From Paragordius varius (Eukaryota; Nematomorpha): a DNA stretch of 64,000 bases. This document shows positions 12,205-23,468 of this stretch, one piece after another. The notes under the pieces are model-generated. The model saw only the letters and a program-made list of their open reading frames with translations, had not been told where the DNA came from and did no database searches. The DNA lies in the NCBI GenBank assembly GCA_964247055.1, contig OZ176051.1:10230001-10294000 (forward strand), in the 5' to 3' direction. Within the stretch, counting starts at the first letter, position 1. Every line of letters starts with the position of its first letter. The position numbers were made by a program, and so were the translations under genes.

Positions 12205-15088
12205 TTTTGTAAGGCGTGCAGGCCAGACCCGGCCAGTCGCTGCACGGAGGTAGGGGCCAATAGGGATATTGTAGAATGTGTTCTGCCAGTATAAATGTTG
12301 GCTCGTTAAAAAGTAAGTTATATGATTTAGTTGAAACTATGAGGGTAAAAAAAGTAAATTTTTTGTGCATTCAGGAGACCAGATACCGTGGAAATGGTAC
12401 TAAGACGTTAGAGGGTAATTATAAAATGTTTTATTCAGGTTCTACGGATGGTTACTGTGGGGTTGCCATAATAGTGTGCCCAAGATTTAATCAAGTAATT
12501 GAGGTTAGACGTGCTGACGGTAGAATCATAAGTGTCGACTTGTTAAATAAGAGGGTTTTTACTATATTTAGCGTTTATGCCCCCCAGATAGGTTTAACCA
12601 AACCGGAGAAAGATAAATTTTATGATTTGTTAGACGCAGAAATGACTTCATTAACGAAAGACAGACAAATTATATTTTGTGGTGATTTCAATGGGCACGT
12701 GGGACAAAATAGGAGAGGTTTTGGATTACGGGGTTATAAATGAAGAAGGGGCTAGTTTATTAAGATTTGCCAAATCTTATAACTTTGCTATAACAAATAC
12801 TTTTTTTACTAAAAGGGATAGCCACTTAATTACCTACGAAAGTGGAAATAAGAAGTCACAAATCGATTATAATCTAGTACCACGAAAGTCTTTAAAGTTT
12901 GTTTTGGACTGCAAAGTGATACCTAACCTGCAGATTAGCACACAACACAATTTAATTATGTGTAAATATATGACAGATATACTAATAAATGCCAAAAACC
13001 CTAAGCTTATAGCGCCGAAGGTAATTAAATGGGATTCTCTAAGAAACAGTAAAGAAAGATTCGTAGAAACGGTAGGCATACTAGACAGGAACAGTGATCC
13101 AGAAAGTGTTTGGTCTCAGGTGGCAAAAAATATAAGAGAGGCGGGAGTTAAGGTGTGCGGAACGAAAGGTGGCAGAAACCAGGTTTATAGAGAAGCATGG
13201 CTGAAAGACGAAAAAATAATTCAAAAATCGCGAGAGAAAAATCAAGCTTTTAAAATGTGGAGGTTTACCCACCAAGCAGAAGACAAGGAAAAATATAAAA
13301 GGATTAATAAGGAACTTAAAAGGCTTGTAAGAATGGTCAAAAAAGAAAAGATGGCATCATTATATGAAGAGTTAAACAGTAGGCAAGGTTTAAACAAAGT
13401 TTTTTAAATTGCTCGACAAAGACACAGAAGAAAGCTGGACTTGCCCCCTTACGCGACAGCTATTAAAGATAAAAACGGCAAATTACTCGTTGAGGAAGCG
13501 AAAATATTGAAAAGGTGGAAAGAATATTTTCAGGACCTTGAATTGGGCGTCAGTGAAACAAGTTTACCCGAAACACCAGATTATAAATCTGCGCATATTG
13601 AAAGTATAAAAAAAGAAGAAGTCCAGGCTGGTTTAGAGGAGATGTCAATAAATAAGGCTGCAGGTCCAGACGATATTAACATAAACTGTTGGAAAATATT
13701 GTCAGAGAAAGGTATTGAATTTTTAGTGGATATTTTTAATAATGTAGTTACTACAGATATGATACCAACCGAATGGAAGGAGAGTTTCACTGTTCCCATT
13801 TTCAAGGGTAAAGGAGATATCAATGATTGTAATAACTACAGAGGGATAAGATTGATGTCGCATACAATGAAGTTATTTGAGAAAGTACTAGAGAAAAGAA
13901 TAAGAAAAATGGTTAGTATAGAGGGTAATCAATTTGGTTTTATTCCAGGAAAATCCACCATTGATCCAATTCACGCAGTAAGAAGGCTAATCGAGAAGCA
14001 TATAGAAATGAAAAAGGAGTTGCATGGTATTTGTATTGATATTGAAAAGGCATTTGACAGAATACCTCGGAGCACAATATGGTGGAGCTTAAGACGGAAA
14101 AAGGTCCCTGAAAGTTACATAAAGATTTTAAAAAGCATGTACGAATCACACCAAACCAAAATTAAAACACACCAGGGAATATCAGGTCCTATTAAAATAA
14201 ACGAAGGGGTCTATCAGGGGTCTGCAATCAGTCCGTTATTATTTATAATATGCATGGACGAAATTTCAAAAGAAGTAGGGCAACATGGCTGGTATTTTCT
14301 TTATGCAGACGACCTAATAGTGCTGTCCGACGAGTTGCATGAATCAAAAGAATTGGTGGGTAAATGGATTGATGTGTTACGACGATGCGGATTAAAAGTT
14401 AACAAAAAGAAAACGGAACTGAAAAATTTGGGCGGAAAAAACGAGAAATAGAATTAGAAGAAGGGTGGGTATTAAAAGGTCAGGAAGAATGCAAATATTT
14501 AGGAGCGATATTAGCAGCTGTGGTTCTTTAACACTTGATATTAATTTAAGAATTCGAAATAGTTGGGCAAATTGTAAAAAGATCTCAAGTGTTTTGTGCG
14601 ACAAAAATATTGACCTAAAAGTAAAGGGTAAGAGTTACAGTGCTGTTGTACAACCAACAATGATGTACAACTCACAGACATGGGCAATAAAGAAATCAGA
14701 AGAGAGGCACTTTGAGGTTACTGAAATGAGAATGCTTAGATTGATGTGCGGTGTAACGAGGAATGACAAGGTGAAGAATGTCTACATAGGAAGTACGGAA
14801 ATCAAATCGGTAACGCAAAAGATGATGGTAAATCGTTTAAGATGGTTTGGTCATGTTGAAAGAAGAGATAAAAATTACATTGGTAAAAAGATTGATGATT
14901 ATATTGTAAAAGGCAAGAGGGGAAAAGGGCGCCCTAAAACGCGATGGATAGATACAGTTAAGAGGGACATGGCAAAACTGAACCTAAAACGCGAAGACGC
15001 CTTAGACAGGGTTCTATGGCGAAATAGTTTACGGATATGACCGCTCGAAAGAGTGATATCATAAAATGTAATTATTATTATTATATGA
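12205..15088 (+). mobile_element. RTE-type non-LTR retrotransposon (LINE), broken
   Basis: One open reading frame in pieces encodes an N-terminal apurinic-type endonuclease (FLCIQETRYRG, FSVYAPQIG, FCGDFNGHVG, SQIDYNLV), then reverse transcriptase (NNYRGIRLMSHTMKLFEKV, GICIDIEKAFDRI, VYQGSAISPLLF and the catalytic YADD in FLYADDLIVLS), then a C-terminal block with NRLRWFGHVERRD and KGRPKTRWIDTVKRD. Single-ORF architecture, the 'YRGI.LMSHTMK' motif and a short 3' end of ATT repeats (15071-15085) fit the RTE clade. A GC-richer 5' leader lies at about 12210-12275. The frame changes near 12.70 kb, has an in-frame TAA at 13405-13407, and shifts again at about 14.45-14.52 kb, so the copy is dead. 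Its 3' end abuts the Helitron beginning at 15096. No convincing target duplication was seen. Confidence 0.88.
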
Positions 15089-16019
15089 AACTTAATCCAT
15101 ATATTTATAAAAATGAAAAGTGGTGGCTTTGTGATCTGTTTCCGGAAAATCGATAGACCCATTCAAATCCCAATGTCGAAAAAATATAATCACTAATGAA
15201 TGTCCCGACAATAGCTTCGCTCTTTTTTTGAATTAGGTCCCCGGTTCGGGCCCACCCCGTGTAAAAACGGTTTTTTTGATAACAAATCTACAAAAATCGT
15301 GTCTTTAAGACAATTTTCCGGAAAACCTGTTGGACCATTTGATTTAAAATATGATTTTTTATTACTTATTTTTGATTGCGCCGAACATAGTCAGCTAGCA
15401 TTTTTGATTTAGGGCCTCTTTTTACCCGCTCCATCCGTAAAATGCCATTTTTTTCAAACAAAAATTAAGTACAAAAAAAATTTTTTGAATCTATTTTTTG
15501 CCCAAAGTATGAAACAGTAAAAATTCAATAAGGATTTCTGGTATTCTATCTTAAAAGGAAAAAATTTTAGTCAAACGTTTCTTTGATGAGTAAGGAGATA
15601 TCCGATTTACCCGTAACAAGGCAAAAATTTAGATCGCGCTGTTTTTTAAAATTAGCCCTTAATTAGGCCCTTCACGCTCTAAAAAATGCGCCACTATAGA
15701 ATTTTTTAATTTTGAGGCAATTTTGCCAAAAACTAATGAGAGCATATGTCAATCATGATTCCAGGTATTCTCCATATAAATGCAAAAATTTATATCAAGC
15801 GCTTTTTTTGTATCAGCCTCTGGGTAGGAAGCTCCCCGCCTATGACATCGTTTGGAGCTGATATAGTACCAACTAATGAGCTAACTTTTAAAGTAAAAGG
15901 TCAAATCTATTGATAAAGCAGGCTCTTTGCTTCCAGAAAATGGAGACATCACAAATTTTTACAAATATATTTTGTTAGTGATGATACCGTTGAACTTGGT
16001 ATCCGTTGCAGTAATTTTA

Positions 16020-17560
16020 CCAATCTTAAGAGGCCAATTTTATAAGAGTTACAGGAACTATTACATCAACATAATCAGTTGGGGAAATTGTTCAAAACAG
16101 CAATAGATATGATGCCGTCTAATACGCATAAAATTGTTATTTATGTTGACAAAGTGCCTCATGGGGAACATGAACGCAGATTTAAGGCTCCCACAATGGA
16201 TGAGGTAGCGATTGTTATGGACGGCGATTAATTTTATTCAAGAGATATTGTTCTTCACCTGAGAAACAATAATTTGAAAAATGTGTCTGAGACTAATGGA
16301 TGTTACGATCCGTTACAATATTTACTAATATTCTGGGATGGCACAGATGGATATAATTTTAATGTTAATATGATTAATCCCATCACCAAACATGAAACTA
16401 ATTAAATGTAGCACAGTGAAATATTATTCGTATCGATTAATGATAAGGGACGGTCAGGATAATCCTATTTTAAGATGCCGACAATTATTACCCAATACAT
16501 TGTAGATATGTATGCAAAAATAGAAACAGAGCCTATGTTATCTTCGGTTAAATCATAAACTTCGTTCTGAGATGCTTTAGTTAATGAATGTAATATTAAC
16601 GATATTGGGAGATCGACACTACTACCATCCTCTTACATAGGTAGTCCTCTCCATAAGCATGAATCCCAGGATGCTTTCGCATATGTGGCACAATGTGGCC
16701 GCTCAGATTTATTTATTACATTTAGATGTAATCCTCTTTGGGAATCTATAAAAGTTCTCCTACCCCCTGGACAGGAGCCAAAAGATAGGTAGCTGATCCT
16801 ACGATTGATAAAGATTTAAATGAGGTCGTTATATCCTATACATGAACGTAGCCCTACAGTTGTTCATTTAGCAATACATTTAGAAAACAAGTAGCGTGTC
16901 TATTTTACAGCTTCTAATGCCATAGTGGTAACTAGAAATCCACCAGATACTACTTTAACCGCTTTCTTAATGTTATGCCAAAAGGACGCCTTTGCGAAAA
17001 CATTCTCTATTCCGAAATACCTTCCTATAACATATGGAATAAAAAAGAATTCGGACGGCCCAAGCAAGGGATTCCAGTTAGTTGCTATTCTGGTATATAT
17101 AAAGGTGCGGCATTAGGTAGATTATAAACGGTTCATCCAAACCAAGACGAATGTTCTTTTATTCGTCTGTTATTGATAAATGTGAGAGGACCATCATCAT
17201 TTGACTATTTAAAAACCGTAAACGGTGTTTTACATCCTACGTTTCGCGGTGCATGCCAGGCGCTCAATTTGTCGGAAGATGATCAACATTGGGATCTATG
17301 TATCCATGATACTTCAGTAATAATAAAAATATTAATAACGATGAGGTAGAATTTTTCAATGACGCTTTAAATCGAACAAGAGATATCAAACAGGCCTCTT
17401 AGGCTATTGGTAAGTATCTTCAAATCGAATGCTGTCGTTTCCATATAATATATAGAAAATTATCGTGAACAAGGTTATGATGAATTTGAGTTAAAATCCT
17501 ATCTAAATTGTATTATCAAAAATAACACAGGAACAAAAGATATTATACGATAAAATTATG
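16020..17560 (+). pseudogene. Helitron replicase pseudogene
   Basis: Coding relic inside the Helitron, recognisable in three interrupted blocks (about 16.03-16.40, 16.42-16.80 and 16.81-17.40 kb). The middle blocks jump from LLPPGQEPKDR directly to the region RSLYPIHERSPTVVHLAIHL, which in intact Helitron proteins lies several hundred residues further on. The Rep nuclease core is therefore deleted rather than merely mutated. Multiple stops show that it encodes no product. Confidence 0.8.
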
Positions 17561-18858
17561 CGGGATATTTTTAATCATGTTGGTGGGATAAAATTTTTTA
17601 ATACACCAGGAGGACCGGTAGAACATTTTTGAAGCTTATATTGGAAACTGTCAGGTGTAAAAAATATCTTTGACTATATTAAAATATTTATTACCCATTA
17701 AAAAATATATTTTAGTGTAAGGAGTTATTTTAATGAGTCGCTAAGTAAAGTTTTACGTCCTGAAAAATGCGCCGCCATAGATTTTTCAATTTTGAAACAA
17801 TATTTCCAAGAACCTTTAGGAACATATGGAATCCATGATAATCCTAGATATTCCCCATAACGCAATGCTCAACGCTTTTTTATACCTGCCCCTGTGCCCG
17901 CTAAAATCTGCGCCACTATATAGAATTTGATTTGGAGCTAATTTACAGAAAATATATGAAGCCATATGAGCTAATCAAAAGCTTGAAATATAACCCGTTA
18001 CCAGGTTAAAATAAAGGGACGTTTTTTATTAGTCGTTAATTTGGGGCCTTTACCCTTAAAATACGCCATATAACGATTATTTAGCGTTGAGGTATTTTTT
18101 CGAATAACCCATAAGACGATGGGATCAAAGATGATTCCAAATATTTTCCCCATAAATTAACTCAGCGCTTTTTTCATATAGGTCTATACGTAGGGGTCTA
18201 CAGGTTTAATACTGAGACGCCATACAAAAAGGACGTGGTTTTGGAGCTAATTTTCAAAAAACGTAAGAAGCCATACGAGTTCAATAATACCCATAAAAGG
18301 TAAAAATTATAGTATAGCGGTTTTTCCGTTCTCCGTCAATTTGGGGCCTTCACACCAGTAAACAATATATTAGTATGAATTCACAGCATTGAAAATTCTA
18401 TGAAGCACTGTTTTGTAAATCCTATGTGATTATAACTATTAAATAATGTTTCGAAATAATCCAATCCACATATGTGGATCACAATTTTGTTGAGCCCTTT
18501 TTTCAAATAGCGGCTTCGCAGGTTTCAGCTTACACTATCAGGTTTACCACGGTAAATAATTTAATACAGAAGAATTTATTCAGTAATTTTAATTTAATAA
18601 AATCAACTGCTAAAATGATAGTTTATGGGTACATAAATACTCTAAAATATAATCTTCTATAAAATATAAAAAATTAATGTATTCATATGTTAACATTACA
18701 ACTTTTGATAAATGAAATCTATCATATGACAAATTATATCCATATCTCCAATATACCACCCTTATCTAGATACTTATATAGCTCACGATCATTGTTTTTA
18801 TAATTATACCAATTCACCTTGTATAGGTATTCTTAATTTCCATATTAATTCATAGTTA

Positions 18859-19920
18859 CAGGGGCGTACCGAGGGGGGAGCAAGGGGGTGTATCATGCCC
18901 CGGGCGCCGTTATTTAGGGGCGTCTAAATGATTTTTTAATTAAATTTTAATTATGCATAAATAATAACAACTTTTAAGTAAGATTTTTCAGGAATTTACG
19001 TAATAATCCATAATATAATAAAATTATATAAAAGATCAAGAGCAAACATCATGCAAAAAACAACTTCCATTAGGTATTCCCTTCTACATGTGCAAATATT
19101 TTTTTGCTCAAAAAACGTTTTTTTATCAGGCACATATTGTTAATTCTTTTATTGCCTTTCATTAAATTATTTTAACTCCTTTCTATGTTCAAAACCCAAT
19201 TTAATCTATTTAAATCCCCAAAATTATTCCATCTCTAACAAGGTAGGTTTTTTATTAATATGCCTTGTATTTTTTATTACTTTTATTTTCATCAGATCTC
19301 AATGCATAAACTCAGCGGTTACGCAAATAGGATACGAAATATCAAAGAAAATAAAATAATGAGTATGAAATCTTATTTAACGAAAATATCTGACCAAAAC
19401 ATTGAAAAAAGTGTATGCGACATAAACATAATGGTCCTTAATAATAATAACATAAATACACCTGAAACCCTATTGATCCAATTAATAGAGATGAGAAAAC
19501 CACAAATATTCCATTAGTAATTCCAAGCGCTTATAGAGTTTAATGATGTCGTCTTTTTAAAATTTAATATAATAATGTTTCGGTAATATCTAATCAACTT
19601 CACACAAAAACCCCAATCTTGATTTTTTCGACGTGGTAAAAATAGGATTTGAAGTTGAGTGGTCTTGGCTTTTATATTCACCAAAGAACAGATCTACGTA
19701 TTGTTTTTGTTCTTTATGGTCGATCTAATTCTTTACCATCATCTTTTATAACTACGCATGGTTTTAATTAATATAGCCTCAATCATCGAAAAGCATTTAC
19801 TACTTGGAAAGAGGCAGAAAGAAAATTGATAAAATTGGCTTTCAAAAAAAAGGGGGGGGGGGGAGGGGGCGCTATAAGAGTTTTATGCCCCGGGCGCCGC
19901 AAATGCTCGGTACGCCACTG
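18859..19920 (+). mobile_element. hAT element with perfect 8-bp target duplication
   Basis: Terminal inverted repeats (left starts CAGGGGCGTACCGAG, the inverse of the right end starts CAGTGGCGTACCGAG) are bounded by CATAGTTA at 18851-18858 and again at 19921-19928, a perfect 8-bp duplication typical of hAT. Inside, at about 19.29-19.83 kb, the translation recalls the ZMYM1-like (TTF-type zinc finger) hAT transposase N-terminus: HKLSGYANRIRNIKENK, then WSWLLYSPKNRSTYCFCSLW, then AFTTWKEAERKL. Only about 180 residues of a ~750-residue transposase remain and they are interrupted. A run of G lies near the right end. The perfect duplication makes it younger than the Helitron it entered. Confidence 0.88.
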
Positions 19921-20189
19921 CATAGTTATATCTTCTATATAATTTTTTTGTATGACCTATTATTTTTAATTATATAATATTTATATTAATTATGGATTTA
20001 TATCCTCCTTATAATTTTTTTCTGCATTTTTATACCCTTAAACCCACTCAACAATATGCAGGCTATTTTCCGCCAAAATTATATAATAAATAAATTGGGA
20101 GTGCAGATCGCGTATTAAAGCAAAAAAATTTGACCTTCCAAATCCGATGGACTTCCTCAGGCTGCGTAGCAGCCTGAGATCTACACTAG

Positions 20190-20751
20190 TATTTTTTATA
20201 AAATTTCAAATTTTTGCGGCTCCAAAAGTGTCAAATTTTTGGGGTCCTAAACGGGCAAGTTCTTTTAATATAAAAAAGGGCTCAGATTTTGCGATAGAAA
20301 TTTTAAATATCTGCTTGACATCCTATAACAAAATTTCGGTGAAGCGGGTTTTATGGCATTTTAAAGCAAGGTTGAAACGGTATAAGATTTTTTCTACATA
20401 ACATGATGCTGAACATTTTAATTGTCTCAAAAATCTAATTAAAATATTCGTTTATCCTCAAATGTATGCCAAATATAATTTTTTTACAAATTTCTCAATT
20501 TAATGGCAAACCAAACTTTAAATTATACTGAGGTGATAGAAATGTTCAGTATCAACGAATCCCAAAAAAAGTGTTCATATATCTTAAATTGTTTTACCAT
20601 TTCACAATGCTGCAAAATACAATAAAACTCGATTCATCAGTTGATATATAAATTTTTGACCAATATATTCATTTTGGAAAAAAACATATTTTGATGTTAA
20701 AGCATATAATTAATATTTTTATCGCGAAATCTCGGCCCTTTTGCCTTTATT
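20190..20751. repeat. Old dispersed repeat, left part
   Basis: Sequence words here (ggcattttaaagcaaggttg, gatgctgaacatttt) recur near 33.95-34.06 kb and 10.12-10.20 kb. With 21338-21640 it appears to form one old repeat that was split by the piggyBac-like MITE at 20756-21333. Its family is unknown. Confidence 0.4.
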
Positions 20752-20755
20752 TTAA

Positions 20756-21333
20756 CATTTCGATTCAAATTGGGTAAATACCCCAGACTAAATTGGATTT
20801 AGAATTTTTAATAAACTACTGAAGAAAACGGTCCAAATTTAAATTTATGCTTCTATCCTAATAAAAATTATATAAATATGCCAAAATATCTAAATAAAAT
20901 TTTGCTTTGAAAAAAAAGTTCCATGTCAAACTACTTCGACGCCATTTTTATTTAACAATATTTTTACAAAATGTCGTCTTCATTTAGTGTTAAGGGTAAA
21001 ATTAAAGCTAATTTGTTATTTAAATTACATCTAACATTGATAGAAATAGAAAAAGCAGGTTATTCTGTATTATTATTCAATCTTACCATTGCACACATGA
21101 CACGTTGACTACATTTTTACCTCTCGGTTTTAGCTTAAAATAAGTAATATCAAGTATTTTTGAATAATTTTTTTTATATATTTCGGTTTATTACTGTTAT
21201 ATAAGTGCACAATTTTGCCATGGTTTTGATTCCTTCCATATATTTTAAAAAAATTCAATTTTAAACAGGCCTGGGGTATTTAACTACCCCAATTTGAATC
21301 GAAGGACAGAAATGAATGTGTTGTATCCAAGTG
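20756..21333 (-). mobile_element. piggyBac-like MITE, copy 1
   Basis: Flanked by TTAA at 20752-20755 and 21334-21337. The ends read CATTTCGATT at the left and ATCCAAGTG at the right (inverse CACTTGGAT). Next to the termini lie inverted blocks with a small palindrome (ggggtatttaactacccc). The interior is collinear, in inverse orientation, with 47450-48000 and 56225-56780. TTAA duplication and CACTT ends indicate piggyBac-type mobilisation. No coding capacity. Confidence 0.8.
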
Positions 21334-21337
21334 TTAA

Positions 21338-22958
21338 TAGAACTTGCCCATTACAAAAATTTTAGACTTGTGGAGACCACATCTAAAATTTTATTTTAGA
21401 AAAATATTGGTTTGATTTTAAATGCAGTTTATGATAAATTTTAGTGGTATTTTTTTTAATGAGGAAGCTTTAGCTTTCACCAAAAATATTTTATTTAAAA
21501 AAATGTGCGCACTTTTCACCATTGCATGATAAGAATTAGGGCAGTTGCCTTAAAAGTGGTAATAACTTTCTGAAATCACTCGTAAGGATTAAAACTAAAA
21601 GCATCATGAAAATCTTGATACATCCTATTAGAGTATATAAAAATCATTTGGATTTTTTTGTGGACTGTATATATACCGCTTGTTGTTCCAAATTTTTACC
21701 GTTCTTTTGTTAAAAAACAAAATCTGGAGGACTAGTTCCTTTTGTTGAGATGTCTGGTTCTATTGTGTGAGCGGAGCTTTGTCACATAATATATTTCCTT
21801 TGCCATGTCTTCTGTTAGATTAATGGATGGTTTAAATCATTTGTTGGCGATAGCGTTGTGTATTAACGGTTCGCCGCACAGAATATTCCGCAATACCACT
21901 CTGGTCCTATTAAGAGCATGTTCTTGTAAAGCAATTAGGCATAGATGCTATAGAACGGCTTGGCAGGCATGAGGAAAGCCAATTTTTTTGTTTCGGATTT
22001 ATAAAGTAAAGCCCTTATTAATCACCCCTTCAATTTAATGCAAAAGATGAATTCCTTTCGTGACGTTTAATCAGCAAGTCAATTTACAATTTTCGATTCA
22101 ACGTTTAAATCTCAAGGGTTAATTATTTTTGATACTACTGATTGTTTTCATGAAACATGAATATATGACACTTTTTAATTAAATTAACATATATATCCAA
22201 ACTATTCACGTGTCGAAAATATTATATTCATAAATGTCGTTGAGTTTGGTTAGAGTTAATCAATATTTATGCACTTTACAGTATTCGCAGTTGAGCGGTT
22301 ATAGCGCCCGTCCTTATTCGCATTGAAATCGAACCTTTAAATTTTCGAAACCCGTCCACAAGTGAACGATGAACATCCTCTTTCATCTGATGAAATAAGT
22401 AAAGCAATGCGTGTCCCAAAGTTTTTGTAAGATTTAAAATTCGAAACGATTACTGAATCATAAAATTAAGATGTTAACTTTTGGACAAGCGTGACTAGAT
22501 GGGATGAACAAAATGGGCGTATCAAGTTAATTGTATGCGCACGTTTCGTTGGTGCTTTCTCTTAGTTAAACCAGTAATGATTTATGACACCTTGTTTCTC
22601 ATAAACTATTGATGTAATTTTATTGTAAATCACTAATGAATTTGTCTATAATATATTATAGTTTTTTCGCCTAAACAACCTATAAAATTAGAGTTTATTT
22701 TTTTTCGATTTATGCGTATAAAAGGTGATACGCATTTTTCAAAGTCATATCGTAATTTTTTTATCCTCCAAAATTAAAATAATATTCCCTAAAATTAATT
22801 GGCTTTTATATTATAAAACTTAAAACACTAGATCATTGGTAAATAACTAATTATCTTTTATTATCAAGATAAAGCAAATGTAGTCATATTTATTTATTAA
22901 TATAAAACTATATATATATATATATGCGAGCAAAATCATATGATTACTGAACATACAA
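21338..22958. other. Intergenic, no gene seen
   Basis: The first ~300 bp continue the dispersed repeat interrupted by the MITE. The part at 21.7-22.5 kb is somewhat GC-richer and may be an eroded transposase, but no family motif could be identified in any frame. A (TA)n run ends near 22924. Confidence 0.35.
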
Positions 22959-22960
22959 TA

Positions 22961-23408
22961 ATTACAGCCATGTATCCTTTATTTTATGAGAAATTTATAA
23001 TATTTGTTAAAGAATGGAAAAAACAACACCTTTATGGTATTAACAATATTATATTCATCAAAAATGTAAAAGAAGTGTGGGGAAGGGCGTTGAAACTTAT
23101 ATCGTATGTGTTCATGCATATTTAAATTAATGTTGAAAGAATTGAGAATTTCTAAAAAAATTTATTACCATTCCCAACTCTTTTAACATTAATTTTAAGA
23201 AAAAGGGTTATTAGTTAGTGTATTTTCATTATACTTAAACACATATTACCATATAAGATTTTCGACGCCCTTCCCCTACACTTCTTTTACTTTTTGATGA
23301 ATATGATATTAATACCATAGAGCTCTTGTTTTTTCCATTCTTTAACAAATATTTATACCAATTTAACAAAAAATTAATTTTTTATAAAATAAAGTATATG
23401 ACTGTAAA
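22961..23408. repeat. Foldback MITE next to the second GT31 gene
   Basis: The arms are long inverted copies of each other: left ggtattaacaatattatatt and gaagtgtggggaagggcg, right the inverse of ggtattaatatcatattcat and gaagtgtaggggaagggcg. The outer ends are ATTACAGCC and the inverse of TTTACAGTC, with TA on both sides. It ends 61 bp from the stop codon of the GT31 gene at 23469, so it could lie in or beside that gene's 3' UTR. Confidence 0.7.
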
Positions 23409-23468
23409 TACTTGAACCATATATGCACATTTTCCTTAGTGGTGTTCAAAGTTAATTATTGGAATAGT

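Larger units (their letters stand above)
15096..20189 (+). mobile_element. Decayed Helitron with remnants of the Rep/helicase gene
   Basis: The left end TCCATATATTTATAAA is preceded by A. The right end is a hairpin (CAGGCTGCGTAGCAGCCTG) followed by CTAG and then T, the Helitron signature (5'-TC, 3'-hairpin-CTRR, insertion between A and T). About 500 bp at the left end closely match the Helitron at 26966-29248. Between about 16.0 and 17.5 kb the translation follows the Helitron 'helicase-like' N-terminal region in order: KIVIYVDKVPHGEHERRF, SRDIVLHLRNNNLKNVSET, YDPLQYLLIFWDGTDGY, CGRSDLFITFRCNPLW, LLPPGQEPKDR, then VHLAIHLEN and ECFFIRLLLINVRGPSSFDY with GVLHPTFRGACQALNLSEDD. The segment that should carry the HUH (Rep) core is missing at about 16.80-16.83 kb, and no SF1 helicase motifs are seen. 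Stops are frequent. Degenerate ~290-bp repeats flank the coding relic. A hAT element (18859-19920) is inserted inside. Confidence 0.8.

Noticed and set aside
21700-22560. GC-richer stretch that might be a decayed transposase
   Set aside because: No conserved catalytic or zinc-binding motif could be found in any frame, and no terminal repeats bound it.
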